NCBI RefSeq assembly: GCF_047675955.1
Contig: NC_132926.1
Span: 16,796,826 to 16,860,825, forward strand
Direction: 5' to 3'
Length of the DNA stretch: 64,000 nt
DNA from: Chlorocebus sabaeus
Lineage: Eukaryota; Chordata; Mammalia; Primates; Cercopithecidae
Positions 11,134 through 23,660 of this stretch are shown here, piece by piece; within the stretch, counting starts at the first letter, position 1, and every line of letters begins with the position of its first letter. The position numbers and the translations under genes were made by a program. Under the pieces are notes generated by a model. It was not told the DNA's origin. It did no database searches and saw only the letters and a program-made list of their open reading frames with translations.

Positions 11134-11517
11134 TCAAAAAATAACAACTGCTGGAGAGGTTGTGGAGAAAAGGGAACACTTACACACTGTTGGTAGGAGT
11201 GTAAAGTAGTTCAACCACCGTGGAAAGCAGTATGGGATTCCTCTAAAAGCTAAAAGCATAACTACCATTCAACTGAGCAATCCCATTACTGGGTATATAC
11301 CCAGAGGAAGAGAAATCATTCTACCATAAAGACACATGCACAAAAATGTTCATTGCAGCACTATTCACAATAGCACAGGCATAGAACTATTCTAAATGTC
11401 CATCTATGACAGACCGGATAAAGAAAATATGGTACATATACACCATGGAATATTATGCAGCCACACGAAAGAATGAGATCATGTCTTTTGTGGGAACATG
11501 GATGGAGCTGGAGGCTA

Positions 11518-11830
11518 CTTTCTTTTTCTTTTTTTTTTTTTTTTTTTTTTGACAGGGCCTCGCTCTGTTGCCCAGGCTGGAGTACAGTGGCAGCATCTCG
11601 GCTCACTGCAATCTCCGCCTCCCAGGTTCAAGTGATTCTTCTGCTTCAGCCTCCCAAGCAGCTGGGACTACAGGTGCCTGCCACCACACCCAACTAATTT
11701 TTGCATTTTTAGTAGAGATGGGGTTTCAACATGTTGGCCAGGCTGGCCTCAAACTCCTAACCTCAGGTGATCCACCTGCCTCGGCCTCCCACAGTGCTGG
11801 GATTACGGGCGTGAGCCACTGCGCCCAGCC
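11518..11830 (-). mobile_element. Alu (AluS-like), antisense, inside the L1
   Basis: A full-length antisense Alu with its T-run at 11518-11550. The target duplication GCTGGAGGCTA is exact at 11507-11517 and 11831-11841, and the host L1 sequence rejoins across it. Confidence 0.95.
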
Positions 11831-12151
11831 GCTGGAGGCTATTTTCCTTAGTAAACTAATGCAGAAACAGAAAACCAAATGCCACATATTCTCACTTATA
11901 AGTGGGAGCTAAATAACTCTTGAACAGAAAGAGGGAAACAATAAACTGTGAGGTCTACTTGAAGGAGGAAGGTGAGAGGAGGGAGAGGAGCAGAAAAGAT
12001 AGCTCTTGGGTACTGGCATTAATACCTGGGTGACGAAATAATCTGTATCACAAACCTCCCTGATATGAATTCACCTCTGTAACAAACCTTCACATGTACC
12101 CCCAAATCTAAAATAAATGTTTTTTTTTTTTTAATTAAAAAAGGTGATATA

Positions 12152-12830
12152 TACTTTTAAGTTTGAAAAGAATGACTCTGGCCTCTGCAAGTATTGAATG
12201 GAGAAAGCAGGAAGACCAGTTAAGAGGTTTTAAGTAAGAGTTTGTAAGCAGTTTATATATAAAATGTTAGCACCTCTTAGTAGTGTGGTAATAGTAGAGG
12301 TGGTAGGAAACATACAAATTAGAAATATTTTGGAATTAGAATATTCCTTGATGAATTAATTAAGTATTAAGTTGAAGAGAAAAAGAAGAGTCAATAAGGA
12401 TGCATGACTTGGGGTCTTAATAATAAAATAATGTATTTGCCATCAAAGGAATAGAGAAGTCTTAAGGTGGCAGGGCTAAGTTAGGAGGAGGCAAATCAAG
12501 AGTTCAGTTTTGAACACTTGAGTTTGCGGTGTCTTTTAGAAATCCAAGATAAGATGTTGAGTAAAAACTGTATATGTGAGTCTGGAATTTAACAGATAGA
12601 TCTAGGCAGTTGATACAAAGCTGGAAATCTGGGAGAAGAGAAGAACCAGCAAAGGAAGCTGAAGAAGCAGTGAGAAAGTTATACAGAGAAACAAGAATGT
12701 AATGTTCTCAAAGCAAAATGAAGGAAGTATATTCAGAAGGAGACCATTATCATTGCTATCTAGTACTACTGAGAAATCAAGCAAAATGAGGGCTGAGAAT
12801 CGACCAATGGAGTTTTGCAAAACAATAGCA
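12152..12830 (-). mobile_element. L2 continuation with RT-domain remnant, antisense
   Basis: Continues the L2 of 10290-10823 after the L1. On the minus strand, 12820-12602 still translates as SALILLDFSVVLDSNDNGLL, which corresponds to the L2/CR1 reverse transcriptase region usually read as LLDLSAAFDTVDH. Two substitutions have removed the catalytic-region Asp context. It is a fossil. Confidence 0.8.
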
Positions 12831-13431
12831 GCATGATTCCAAATCTCCCCTTAACTCTTAAAAAATAAAAAATCAACACGGCAAACATAAAACCACATTG
12901 TACAAGTATCTTTAGTATCCCTAGGAGACATAGAGAATCAATCTTCAAATTACTTGTAAGTAGAAGAAAAAGGAAAAATTCCTACAACCCCCAACTGTGG
13001 CCACTATCACAAGCCAGTGGTAATGGTGAGCAGAAGGAAGAAAACTGGAGACTCCATGAAAAATAGCAGAGGGGACTGAAAGTCTTAGGAAGTTCTGTTA
13101 AAATCACTGTCAGAAATAGGAAAGAATACACAAAAATACTGAACATCATAACTCCATGGGGAAGGGGCCTTCCCCATGAGCAGAACTGGAAGTAGTAGTC
13201 TTAGAGAAGCATTGCTTCTGGGGAAGAATTAGCTATACAGAAAAAGGGTGATCCCTTGTAAGACAAGACAGGGAGACAAAAGGACACAAGAAGAGAAAAT
13301 TTGAGACCTTGAAGAAAAGGAAAAAAGTTATGATATACCAAACCTTATCCCAACTTCCACCAGCAACAGCACATTTATAGGAGAAACTACACAGAAGAGG
13401 GTAGAACTGACACAAGAGGACAGTCTTACCC
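12831..13431. other. No gene recognised
   Basis: AT-rich with purine-rich stretches near 13020 and 13290. I see no coding signal. Confidence 0.45.
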
Positions 13432-13516
13432 AAGAGTTCGAGACCAGCCTGGGCAAGACAGGGAGACACCATCTCTACAAACAATAATAATAATAATAAT
13501 AATAAATAATAATAAA
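13432..13516 (+). mobile_element. Alu left-arm scrap plus (TAA)n
   Basis: About 50 bases of Alu left arm ('gagttcgagaccagcctggg' to 'ccatctctacaaa') are followed by an (AAT)n tract at 13487-13514. Both Alu ends are missing. Confidence 0.8.
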
Positions 13517-13569
13517 GTAGGATACTCTTGAACTTGGAAACTTGACCATGAAATAAATTAGAATAAAAG

Positions 13570-15462
13570 AAAGTGGGCTACATAAACACAAAATTACTGT
13601 AAAATGCTAGAAAATGCAAATGAAAGACCTGCTAACAAAAATAAAAAAAACTTTATCCTAAAAACAAAACCCAAACCAACCAAACAAAAAATCAGCCAAT
13701 GAAAATTGAAACACAGCGCCCCCCAAGACTGAATTACATATACTTAAGTGAGCATTCTGTGAATAGGAAAAAACATGTTGATTCAGAAATATAAAAACTT
13801 AAATAGGAAATGCAAAATGGGAAGAATTAAAATAAGTGCTGATTGAACTAATTAAATAATGTTGTAAAAAGACAAAAACTCATTAAAATATAGACAATTG
13901 TAAGGTACACAAGGGAATCTAGAACTAAATGAAAACTTAAAGCATTGAAGAAAATTAGAAAAACAACCAAAGAATAAAAATGAGATCAAGAAACAAGTTA
14001 AAGGGGTGAGAGAGAAAATTACTTAAATGGAAAATATATTAAAGGAGGTTAAATATTCATATCAGTGATGTCCCTGAAAAGAAAATAAAAATATAGAAAG
14101 CCGAATATTTAAAACTATAACTCAAGAAGAGTTTCCAGAAATTAAAGATTTATTGATTTATTATTATTATTATTTTTGAGATGGAGTCTCGCTCTGTCGC
14201 CCAGGCTGGAGTGCAATGGCACGATCTCGGCTCACTGCAAGCTCCGCCTCCCGGGTTCACGCCATTCTCCTGCTTCAGCCTCCCAAGTAACTGGGATTAC
14301 AGGTGTCCACCACCATGCCTGGCTATTTATTTTTTATTTTTTTTAGTAGAGATGGGGTTTCACCATGTTAGCCAGGATGGTCTCGAACTCCTGACGTCAT
14401 AATTTGCCCACCTCGCCTCCCAATGTGCTGGGATTACAGGCTCACATGAGCCACTGCACCCAGCCTAAAGAAGATTTTAATCTATGCATTGAAAGAGCCC
14501 ACTGAGCACAAAGGCAAACTGACCCCAGAAGGCTAAATTCTAAACATATCCTGGTAAAAGTATCAAATTTTAAACATAAAGAAAAATCCTCAGTGATTCA
14601 CAATCACTTCTCTATGAGAATTAAACTGGCACCGTATTTTCGACAACGCAGAGAGGAACAGTGCATCTTTTTTGTAAATGGCATTGAAACAACTAGATAG
14701 CCATTTAGCAAAAGATATGAATACAACCATTAACACATCCTTACCAGTATAAATTCTAAATATATGAGAGATTCTAAATGTAAAAATAAATCTGCATAAA
14801 TAGTAGAAAACATATGGGTAAATTCTTCTATTGTAAGACTTTCTAACTTGATAAAAATCCACATGCAATTAAAGAACATACCAATACATAGTACTACATA
14901 AATATTTTTTAAACATAGTAAAAATAAAATAAGCACTGTCAAATAAAAAGCCAGAAAACAATTATGATATATATCACAGATAAAGAATGACTTTCCCTAA
15001 TTTCTAAAGAACCTGTAAAAATTGAGGCTAATAGGACTGAGAATCCTATCATGGCAAAATACATGAACATAATTATTCACAAAAAGAGATATGAAAATGA
15101 CCATTAAACATATGAAAATACATTCAATAACACTCATAACAGATAAATGTAAATTAAAATGATATTGAGGTTCCATTTTTCTACTATAAGATGGTCAAAT
15201 ACTCAAAATCTGACAATAACATCTGTTGGCAGGATGATGGGGAAAAAGACCCTCTCATACATGGATGATAGGAATGTAAACGTCACAACTGATATACATA
15301 AGAATATAGCAATATCTAGCAAAATATTACACTGAATTTACTCTTTAATTCATCAGTACAAATTCTAGGAATTTATCCTGAAGATACACATCCAAAAATA
15401 TGAGTATGTACACACAAAGGTTATTCACTGAAGTATTATTTGTCATAACAAAACGTTGGAAG
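13570..15462 (+). mobile_element. L1M/HAL1-type fossil, part 1
   Basis: A diverged ORF1-like region at about 13900-14640 reads through the Alu ('actcaagaagagtttccaga' before it, 'tgcattgaaagagcccactg' after). The ORF2 C-terminal region follows at 14670-15460 ('aatggcattgaaacaactag', 'aaacatatgaaaatacattc', 'atttgtcataacaaaacgtt'). It is cut at about 15462 by an unclassified element and resumes near 16757. All frames are closed. Confidence 0.75.
14165..14465 (-). mobile_element. AluY-like, antisense
   Basis: Full-length antisense Alu with a (TTA)n/T-rich tail at 14159-14176. Young-type features include 'gcaagctccgcctcccgggt' and 'gttagccaggatggtctcga'. It sits in the ORF1 region of the L1M/HAL1. 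The target duplication is short and unclear. Confidence 0.93.
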
Positions 15463-15709
15463 TGCAGTAAGTCCTCCCTTAACATAAATGATACGTTCTT
15501 CGAAACTGTGACTTTAAGTGAAACAATGTGTAACAAAGCCAGTGTTAACATAGGCTAAGTGTTAGAAGCAAGAGTTTAGTTTCCGCAGCATATTTCTGGT
15601 CAAAAAACTTCACTACATTTCTAAGTAACGACCCAAAACACTCTAATACTAAACATTAAAATAATGTAGGCTATATATTTAAGAAAGATTATTAAAAACA
15701 AGTGAAAAG

Positions 15710-16033
15710 GGCCGGGTGCAGTTGCTCACGCCTGTAATCCCAGCACTTTGGGAGGCCGAGGCAGGGGGATCACCAGGTCAGGAGATCAAGACCACCCTGG
15801 CTAACACGGTGAAACCCCGTCTCTACTGAAAATACAAAAACAAAATTAGTGTGGGCGCAGTGGCGGGCGCCTGTAGTTCCAGCTACTCGGGAAGCTGAGG
15901 CAGGAGAATGGCGTGAACCCAGAAGGCGGAGCTTGCAGTGAGCTGAGATCGCGCCACTGCACTCCAGCCTGCGCGACAGAGCAAGACTCCGCCTCAAACA
16001 AACAAATAACAACAACAAAAAAAAAACAAAGAA
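15710..16033 (+). mobile_element. AluY-like, sense
   Basis: Full-length, with 'gctaacacggtgaaaccccg' and 'ggcggagcttgcagtgagct' of AluY type and an A-rich tail with (CAAA)/(AAC) variants at 15996-16033. The approximate target duplications are 15694-15709 (AAAAACAAGTGAAAAG) and 16034-16049 (AAAAACAATTGAAAGG). Confidence 0.93.
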
Positions 16034-16292
16034 AAAAACAATTGAAAGGATGATACCCAATTTTGGGTGAATCAGTGAGCAAGGGTGGTTGTAGAGGCGA
16101 TGGGTTAAATCAAGAAATAAATGTTTGCAAAGGGAATATTGTCAGGAGCACTTCTTCCCACCATACAGTTCAAAAAATAAGCAATCTCCAAGACAGCAGG
16201 CTTGCAAAGCACTGTTCTATCACATTGCTTACTGTTGTGCACTTGTATGATTATTGTATACTTGATGAATTTTTAAATTTTATGACCAGCTG

Positions 16293-16388
16293 TATTCATT
16301 CATTCATTCGTTTGTTCATTCATTCATTCGTTCATTTGTTCATTCATTCATTCATTTGTTCATTCATTCATTCATTCATTCATTCATT
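16293..16388 (+). repeat. (CATT)n microsatellite
   Basis: About 24 tetranucleotide units, mostly CATT, with scattered CGTT and TGTT variants. Confidence 0.95.
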
Positions 16389-16756
16389 TTCCAATCCGCT
16401 TATTCCAGTTCAGGGTATGGGTAGCCACAGTCTGTCTCAGCAGCAGGGCTCCAGGTGGGAACCCACCTTGTCCAGGACACCATCCCATCGCAGGGAACAC
16501 TCACACACACTCACATTCACTCACCCTGGGACCATGTAGACACACCCCAGTTCATCTTATGTGTGCACCGTTGGGGATGTGAGAGGAAAGAAGAGAATCC
16601 CAAGAAGCCCCATGCAGACAAGGTGAGAACATGCAAACTCCACAAGGCTATGTCCCTAGACAGGAAGAGAATTTTTTCCTCTTTAACATTATAAGAAAAG
16701 AACATTGAACAAAATACTGTTATTCAAGTACCTGTTGTATTTAAATTTTTTGAGCA

Positions 16757-17160
16757 TACAAGATTGGTTAAATAAACTATAGCACAATGGAAGTACATTG
16801 CATCTGTAAAACTGAATGAGAAAGAACTTTATGGCAAGGAGTGAATTCTAAGTAATCTAAGTGGGGGTTAAAAGTACAAAAAGCAAATAATATGTTATAT
16901 TTTGTGGTAGAAAGAAGTAAGAAGGCATACACGTATCTGCTTATGATTACAAACACAGCACAGGATGAATAAACAAAGACAAAAAAACAAAGCAAAGTCA
17001 AAACAAAACAATATGATTGGTTATCTACAAAGGGGAATGAATTCAAAGGGACAGGGCAGGGCAGGGAAAATACTTCTATGACTAAAATTTTTGGCATAGT
17101 TTCTTTTTCTTTCGAAGGTACAGTGTTATTATTTTATCAAATTATGAATAAATATAATAA
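16757..17160 (+). mobile_element. L1M fossil, part 2
   Basis: Resumes the L1M 3' region interrupted at 15462: 'ggttaaataaactatagcac', a decayed 'gaatgag' landmark, then A-rich 3' UTR sequence to about 17160. Confidence 0.65.
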
Positions 17161-17769
17161 ATTATAAAGAAACAAAATTTAACTTTTTATTTCCCTTAAG
17201 AATGAGAAGGTGGGGAATAATCTCAAAGGAAAATGGAATAAATGAACACAATTTTATTGCAATGAATATTATAATCACATAGATGGGATGAAAGAAAGGA
17301 AGGGAGAAATGAAGAGAGGGGGCAAGGGAGGGTGACCAAATCAAAATAATTTATCATAAACACAGTTTTTGTGTTGGGCAGGCCTGGTGGAAGCAGGGAT
17401 ATAATTGCAAACAAATCTTAAGCTTTTTTAGTAAGTTTGTTTGTTGTAATGGTCTGGCCACAAAAATTCTAAAGCTATTTTAGAATTCCAAATTACATCT
17501 ACCGTTTTAGATGTAATATAATGAAGTAAATGAGGAAATGTGTGGAGGTTGTCAGGAGGCAAGATTCTCACTGTGGAAGAATGGGAAAACAAATATGGAA
17601 TGAGAGAAGGGAGGAAAAACTCTGTGGGAATGGACTGGAATGGAAGGTATTGCTATGAATTTGTGATTTCACATGTATACATGCATGTATATAAGTAAAG
17701 GTAATTCTTTATATTTGTATGTGTATTGATATATACTTGTATATGCATACATATATTTCCTAGACATAA
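17161..17769. other. No gene recognised; AT-rich
   Basis: Includes a purine-rich tract (17284-17335) and a degenerate TA/CATA tract (17672-17758). It could be further L1M 3' UTR, but I cannot align it from memory. Confidence 0.4.
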
Positions 17770-19045
17770 TTACTGAAAGGGCAATCGAGAAAAGATACTC
17801 AAAGCATATCTTGCACCAAAATCCTGATCTCCACTACCTTCCTGAAGAGAACCAGAGCTCCTAGGAGAAACAGTTGAATGTCAAGGCAGGCCAAATAGGT
17901 ACAAAATGAGCCTATAACATCTTGTTAGGTCTGAAACTAAAGCAGTGCTCAGAATTGATGAGGGCCTTTTACAAGAACACAAGAGCCAGACTGATCAAAT
18001 CTACACAATGTTAGCACCATAATGGTGAAATACAGTAATGAATTATGAACCAATAAAAAAAATAGGAAACCCTGAGTTCATATGACAACAAAGAAATAAA
18101 TAAATGAGAGAATCGGGAGGGGTCTTACTTACAGTGAAATGCTGAAGGCCAACTGGTAAATGTAGAAGAAATACCAGGGTTGGAAAAAATCATCATTTTG
18201 CAACAATCACAGTGAAGTTTGGATCAGGCAAAACTATCTGGATGGTAAAATCTAAGGAAGAAATTTCACATGGGGATAGGATGTTTATTTTCATTCATTT
18301 TTAAATTAATTTACAAACCATTTATTAGTTGTAAAGGAGAAAAAAATAACATTATTTATAAAGTGGAGATATCAGGAGACACTTTGAATGTGTGATCAAA
18401 ATTAACATCAGTGGGGGACAGAAGGACATTATGTGCCTCCATATGTGATACCTTGATGTAGATACAATATTGCCTATTTCACTCAAGAAGAAGAAATGTT
18501 ATATTAATGAAAATAGTGTGTGTTGGGTACACTTTATTTTCGAGAATTATCAATGTCATAAAAGGCAAAGAGTAAGTGGAAATGTTTCAGAAAGAATAAG
18601 CTACTACATGAAATAACTAACCCTAGACTAGATTCTGTACCTGAGGGTGGAAGGAAGTCATAAAAGACATTGTTAAATCAAATGAAAAAATTAGAATGTA
18701 AATAGCAGGTTAGATACAATCATTATATCTATGTAAATTTATGAAGATTATAACTCTGTTGTGGTAATGTAAGATATTTATATTTTTAGAAAATATGCAC
18801 TAAAGTATTTAGAATTAAATGTCTATCGATGACATATATGTAACTCAACCTCTAAAATTTCAGAGAAAAAAATAGGGATGTGTGTGCGTGTGTGTGTAGG
18901 TGTGTGTATGTTAGAGAGAGAGCAAATGAGATAAAAACTTATAAATGAACATGATTAAAGGCTAATAGTGTTATTTGCACAACTTTTATTGTTGGAACTT
19001 TATAAGTTTGAAGTATTTCCAAATAAAGTAAAAATAATTCATCAT
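17770..19045 (+). mobile_element. L1M 3' UTR (ancient L1), sense
   Basis: Recalls the old L1M 3' UTR layout: 'tgaaggccaactggtaaatg' near 18142, 'gtggagatatcaggagacac' near 18363, 'ataactctgttgtggtaatg' near 18749, a (TG)n/(AG)n section at 18876-18921, and a terminal A-rich 'tttccaaataaagtaaaaat'. Non-coding. Confidence 0.65.
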
Positions 19046-19189
19046 TTGGCTACATAGAAGTTACTGATGACCTTGTTATGGTCATTTTTGACGGTGTTTA
19101 GGATGAAAGCCAAGTTGAAGTACATTTTTAAAATGAAACTGAGGGAGCAGAAACCTTAAGTATAAACATATTTTAGGAAGTTGTGCTGC

Positions 19190-19488
19190 TGCCGGGCACT
19201 GTGGCTCGCGCCTGTAATCCCAGAACTTTGGGAGGCTGAGGCAGGCGAATCACAAGGTCAGGAGTTTGCAACCAGCCTGGCCAACATGGTGAAACCCCAT
19301 CTCTACTAAAAATACAAAAAAAAAAAATTTAGCTGGGCATGGTGGCAGGTGCCTGTATTCCCAGCTACTTGGGAGGCTGGGGCAGGAGAATCGCTTGAAC
19401 CTGGGAGGTGGAGGTTGCAGTGAGCAGAGATCGCGCCACGCACTCCAGTCCAGGCCATAGTGCAAGACTCAAAAAAAAAAAAAAAAAA
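19190..19488 (+). mobile_element. Alu (AluS-like), sense
   Basis: Full-length with an A-tail at 19471-19488. The target duplication AAGTTGTGCTG is exact at 19179-19189 and 19489-19499. Confidence 0.94.
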
Positions 19489-19754
19489 AGTTGTGCTGTA
19501 AAATAGAGCAATAGAGCAGTGAAAAGAAGGACCTATATATGTGATATAAGCAGATTAAGCAGATGAGAATGATTTTGATAATTAAAAATGAATGATGTAA
19601 GAAAGTTAGTGATGTCCTTGCTTGAACGGGCATGAAAAGACAGAATCTATTATGCAAGTAGGGATGGAGATTGGCTACGAATACATAGTTTCCTTGATGA
19701 CAAAAGGAAGACAGGCAGGAGTTGATATGTGAGTAGGTGTGTTGATGGAAGCTG

Positions 19755-20260
19755 GTGAGAGTCCTGTTCCAACCATGCATCAGCCACTTCATTAGGTGCC
19801 AAAGATGTAAAGATGAACATGAAATAATTCCTGTCCTTAAAGACTTTGCAGTGTAGGGGAGACCAGTAAGAAAAAAGGCCATTTCATAATTGCTAAGGAT
19901 AGAAGATGGTTTTATGAGTCAGAGAATGCTCTCTCAAGGAAGAATGATCTCAGTTGAGATCCTGAGCCCATGGAGGAATAAGCCAAGTTAAAACATGGTG
20001 ACAACATAGCCTTGGCACAGGGCTGAAAGGCTAGCAAATCATGGGGAATTGAATGTAACTCAGTATGGTGGGAACATGGCGCTGGAGGTGGTTTGAACAG
20101 GGCATAAGATGAGACAAGAGAGATAGGAAAAGACCAAATAATAAATGTCCCTATCTGCTATGTTAAGAAGTTTGACCATCATCTTATAAAGACAGTGTCT
20201 GGCCATTTAAGAATGGTAAGTAGACAGTACAATGAATTTGCTTTTTAGACTACTCTTGTC
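19755..20260 (-). mobile_element. L2 fragment, antisense
   Basis: 'gcatcagccacttcattagg' near 19776 and 'aattcctgtccttaaagact' near 19828 match the antisense L2 3' end. The following 400 bases keep the L2 3' layout ('ggcacagggctgaaaggcta', 'ttgaccatcatcttataaag'). Confidence 0.65.
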
Positions 20261-20289
20261 ACTGTTTTGTGCGACATAATGAAAACATC

Positions 20290-20415
20290 TAAATCTTGCA
20301 TGGTGACTTTTACTAAGCAATGCACCACACTCCTTACATATTTTATCACTTGATCCTTACAGCAGCATAGTGAACTAGGTGATATTACTACCCACATTTT
20401 ATAGAAAAGATATTA
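20290..20415 (-). mobile_element. MIR, antisense
   Basis: 'ccttacatattttatcactt' and 'ccttacagcagcatagtgaa' followed by 'cccacattttatagaaaaga' are the reversed MIR core and 3' half. Confidence 0.8.
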
Positions 20416-20545
20416 AATGAACAAGTAATTTACTGAAAGCCTATGATATACTAATGCATTACTCTAAGTTGCAAGAGATAGAGGAGTGAATAAGACAGAG
20501 TGAGTTCCTGCCTTTAAGGTTAAAAAAAAAAAAAGATAAATATGT
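20416..20545 (-). mobile_element. L2 fragment, antisense
   Basis: A decayed 'cctatgatatactaatgcat' and 'gagtgaataagacagagtga' match the antisense L2 3' end. Followed by a short A-run. Confidence 0.55.
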
Positions 20546-20699
20546 ATGCAAGAAAATTTCTGGAGCTGCTTCTTGCTAAGAACAAGTAAAATAGAGGCGT
20601 TTCTCAAGTAAGAATGAGAGTGGAAATTGAAGTTTTTAAAAAAATTTGGATTATCAGAATAGGTTCCTCTGAGTTGATATCTGCTTCACAATCTGCCTG

Positions 20700-21400
20700 A
20701 TTCAAATATTCATTCAATAAATATCTTTTGAGGGCCTACCACGAACCAGGCACTCTTGTAGATTCTGGAGAGACAGCGGTGAACTAAACATGAAAATCTC
20801 TGCTCTTCCAGTATTCATGTTATTTGGGGGAAGAGGACAAAAGGAAAATCAAGCATATATAAAAGGAAAAATACTTCAAAAGCTAAAAAAGAAAACCTAA
20901 GGCTCACAGAGATTAACAAAAAACACTGTAAGGAAGGTAGTTAAGGGGTCAAATCTCTAAGACACTGAAGAGATAAAAGAAAGATTTAGGGCGAGTGACC
21001 AATGACAAAGCTACACAGATATGAAAGTAGGAGGCCTGGTAAGAAACAGGAACATCTGAATATCACATTTTTAGGATAAAGCAGGCAAAACCTAAGGTAT
21101 AGTTACAGATGTGAGATTGGATGGAGGTGAATATTATTAGAGATGAACATGGGAATGAACTGGGGCATGATAACATTTGGTTGTGTAACAGCGTGAAGTA
21201 CAAAAAAGTAGAGAACAGGGTTTGCAATAGGGTGTAACACCAACTGCAAAAACCTTCAGCTAATGAGGATGAATGACCATGACATTGTTGAAGAGAGAAA
21301 AGATGATGGCAATAATTCTCAAAAGAGTTAGGGATGTTCCAGAAGGGTAGAAGATTAGATGAATAGTGTCTTAGAAGTCACATTAAAGAACAATGTCTTT
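20700..21400 (-). mobile_element. L2 fragment, antisense
   Basis: Clear L2 3' end in reverse: 'attcattcaataaatatctt' at 20708, 'cctaccacgaaccaggcact' and 'agacagcggtgaactaaaca'. Diverged L2 sequence continues to about 21400. Confidence 0.75.
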
Positions 21401-22679
21401 AATGATAGCCAGGTTTCATATCAATCATGGATATGGTGACCATTTAATTTATCATACAACTAGGGATGCTTTCTAGAGTGAAGGGGAATTATTGATGGTG
21501 TGCAGAGATACTAGCATTGATTGGAACTATCATGGGCAAATCGTAATATTTGTTCACCCTAAACACAGAGTACAGAGAGCACCCAGTCAGGATGTTGAGA
21601 AATTGGATATTTGTTACATATGATCACTTTTAAATTAATAAATAGAATACACATAAATTTTTTATCACTTACATAAACATAATATTTTGTCAATATCTGT
21701 ATCAACAGAGAAAGAAAAACCCTTTGTTCTAGTTGGCATCTTGCAAAAAATTAATAAATATGGTATTGTCTTAGAGAGTAAGATATGCACATGTACATAA
21801 TAAATTCAGACTTTATTTAAAAATTACAACTGCCATTATAATATGAGTAAAATAGCATGTTCAGAACTTTAAAGGAACTGAGTAAGATAAAAACATGAAA
21901 CCTAAGATACGTGAACACATATGAGATAGCATGAACAGAAAATACAACGGTATATAGGCACATGAATTACATACGAGTTTTTGTTTGTTGGAAACAGAAT
22001 ACTGGCTGTAGTCAGATCATCAATACTAACAAGATATTAATTATTTTGTTTAAATAACAAATTATTTTAGTAAAAATAATGTAGAAAATGATTGTATGTT
22101 TTACTGTTTGTTAAGTTATCTTATTCCCGTCTTTAAAACAAAAGAAAAAAACAAATTTGAGACTAGGCCATAGACCCTCTCGAAACTTCTTATTATTGCT
22201 GATGTGCTGAGCAACCAAGATTAATGAGAAAATGTTTGCAGCCACCAGAAACTACATGCTGTTCCGTGATATGTTAAGCTTCACATCCCATTTGAGGCCA
22301 TTTAAATGGTAACAGAGTGAAGTTGAGTCGATAGGCTGTTAAAAATTCTTCATTAACTCTTCACTCTTTAGGAATAGCTTCTTTCATTGGCTATTTCAGA
22401 GTCTATTTCTTCAGCGCATTAGATTTTCCATCACACTACTTAGGCAGGGAGTTGATTGAGAACAAAAGAAAAAAAGTACAACCCCCAACTGTGAAAGGAG
22501 AAAAGGATTGTAATCTATCATCCTCAGTCACAATTTCTGCAGGAGAGTTAAAAAAAAAAGAAAAAAAAAATCATTTGTTCTCTTTCTTCCTCTCTCTTTA
22601 AAACTGCAGCATTCCTCTCACATATTCACTGTTTACCTTTTTCATTTGTAACATAGCACTAGATATATATGTATTTATT
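21401..22679. other. No gene recognised
   Basis: AT-rich sequence without a convincing repeat or frame. Confidence 0.45.
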
Positions 22680-22840
22680 AAGATTATTGTTTATCTTTTT
22701 TTTTTTCTCACTAGAAAAAGGTTAAGTTTCTCGAGGTTAAAAATCAGTGTCTATTCTGTCTATTGATGTACCCAAGTGTCTAGAAAAGTTCCTTGCATAC
22801 AGTAGGCACTCAATACTTGTGTGTTGAAAGAATAAATTTT
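22680..22840 (+). mobile_element. L2 3' end, sense
   Basis: 'catacagtaggcactcaata' at about 22796 with 'gtgtgttgaaagaataaa' is the L2 terminal motif in the sense direction. Confidence 0.75.
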
Positions 22841-23211
22841 AAAATTACATAATTGCACACATGACCTAAGTATAAGAAGATTCATATCCCATATTTTCAA
22901 CAAATTGATAAATTGGTGACTGTTACAAGAATGGCTTAGAATCAGTTAAAAGATTTTATAACATATCTTTTTCTTAAATGGGTATGTTAAAACCCCAAAT
23001 GTTCCCTGGGATTGTAGGTTTTCTCTCCTTGGGAAGCAAGAAAATGCAAGAAGCTAAAATCCTACCTGGACAGACAGGATCATGAAAACAGTGTTTATGA
23101 AAAAAATTAAATCCCACTACAGCCCACCAATGCCAAGCAATATTCTAACAACAAAATTCTGGCGCAATCAACCCATATAATGATGAATAATAAGTCTTTG
23201 GAATTGTATGC
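22841..23211. other. No gene recognised
   Basis: I see nothing that I can support in this interval. Confidence 0.45.
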
Positions 23212-23660
23212 ATGCCAGTATTTACTGTGTACCTAATATAAAGTCAGAAGCGACGTAACATTGGGCCTACAATGTGGGCATTATTGGTTTCTATCCTCAA
23301 GAATTTCCAATTCGGGACAGGCATCATTACTTAGTAAATAATGGATATTAAGTAAAGCAGAAAGAGTGGGATGACTGAGGATTTCAATTAACTGGGCACA
23401 GTAAGTTGGGACACTAACAGTTTCATTCTAATAATATAGTTGAGAAGACAAGTTTAAGGGAAAATAAAAAGGAATCAGATTTAGGTGGGATATGTTTAAC
23501 ATGTGTCTAGGCAGAGGAATCTAGCAGGTGGAAATACAATATGAAATCTAGATACACTAGAAGAGGTGACACTTCAGCTCATGGATATGAATAAGGGTTG
23601 CTCTAGGAGAAATCATAGAGCAAAATGATAGACACGAGGTTTATGAAAAATGTTTATGAA
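23212..23660 (-). mobile_element. L2 fragment, antisense
   Basis: 'cagtatttactgtgtaccta' and 'cctcaagaatttccaattcg' resemble the antisense L2 3' end. 'gggatatgtttaacatgtgt' near 23488 fits the reverse of an inner L2 region. Weak individually, consistent together. Confidence 0.5.

Larger units (their letters stand above)
10837..12138 (+). mobile_element. L1 3' end inserted in L2, itself twice interrupted
   Basis: A sense-strand L1 ORF2 C-terminus and 3' UTR of old primate type ('cattagagaaatgcaaatc' near 10846; the 'gggtatatacccagaggaa' region near 11291; 3' UTR to about 12120). The flanks AAAAGATAATATA (10824-10836) and AAAAGGTGATATA (12139-12151) look like a diverged target duplication. It is split by an unusual insertion (10917-11133) and by an antisense Alu (11518-11830). 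Confidence 0.85.
15463..16757. mobile_element. Unclassified ~1 kb element inside L1M
   Basis: The L1M reads normally up to 'cataacaaaacgttggaa' (about 15462) and again from 'ggttaaataaactatagcac' (about 16766). Minus an Alu (15710-16033), some 970 bases of non-L1 sequence lie between. The element starts near 'cagtaagtcctcccttaaca', contains a (CATT)n tract (16293-16388), and then a block (16390-16660) with 'catcccatcgcagggaacac' and 'agaacatgcaaactccacaa' that resembles a repeat motif common in vertebrates. I cannot name the family. The orientation is unknown. Confidence 0.6.

Noticed and set aside
11455..11912. Alu-derived frames (also at 32047, 36067, 45591, 50781, 57433)
   Set aside because: They translate antisense or sense Alu arms, a well-known source of spurious frames.
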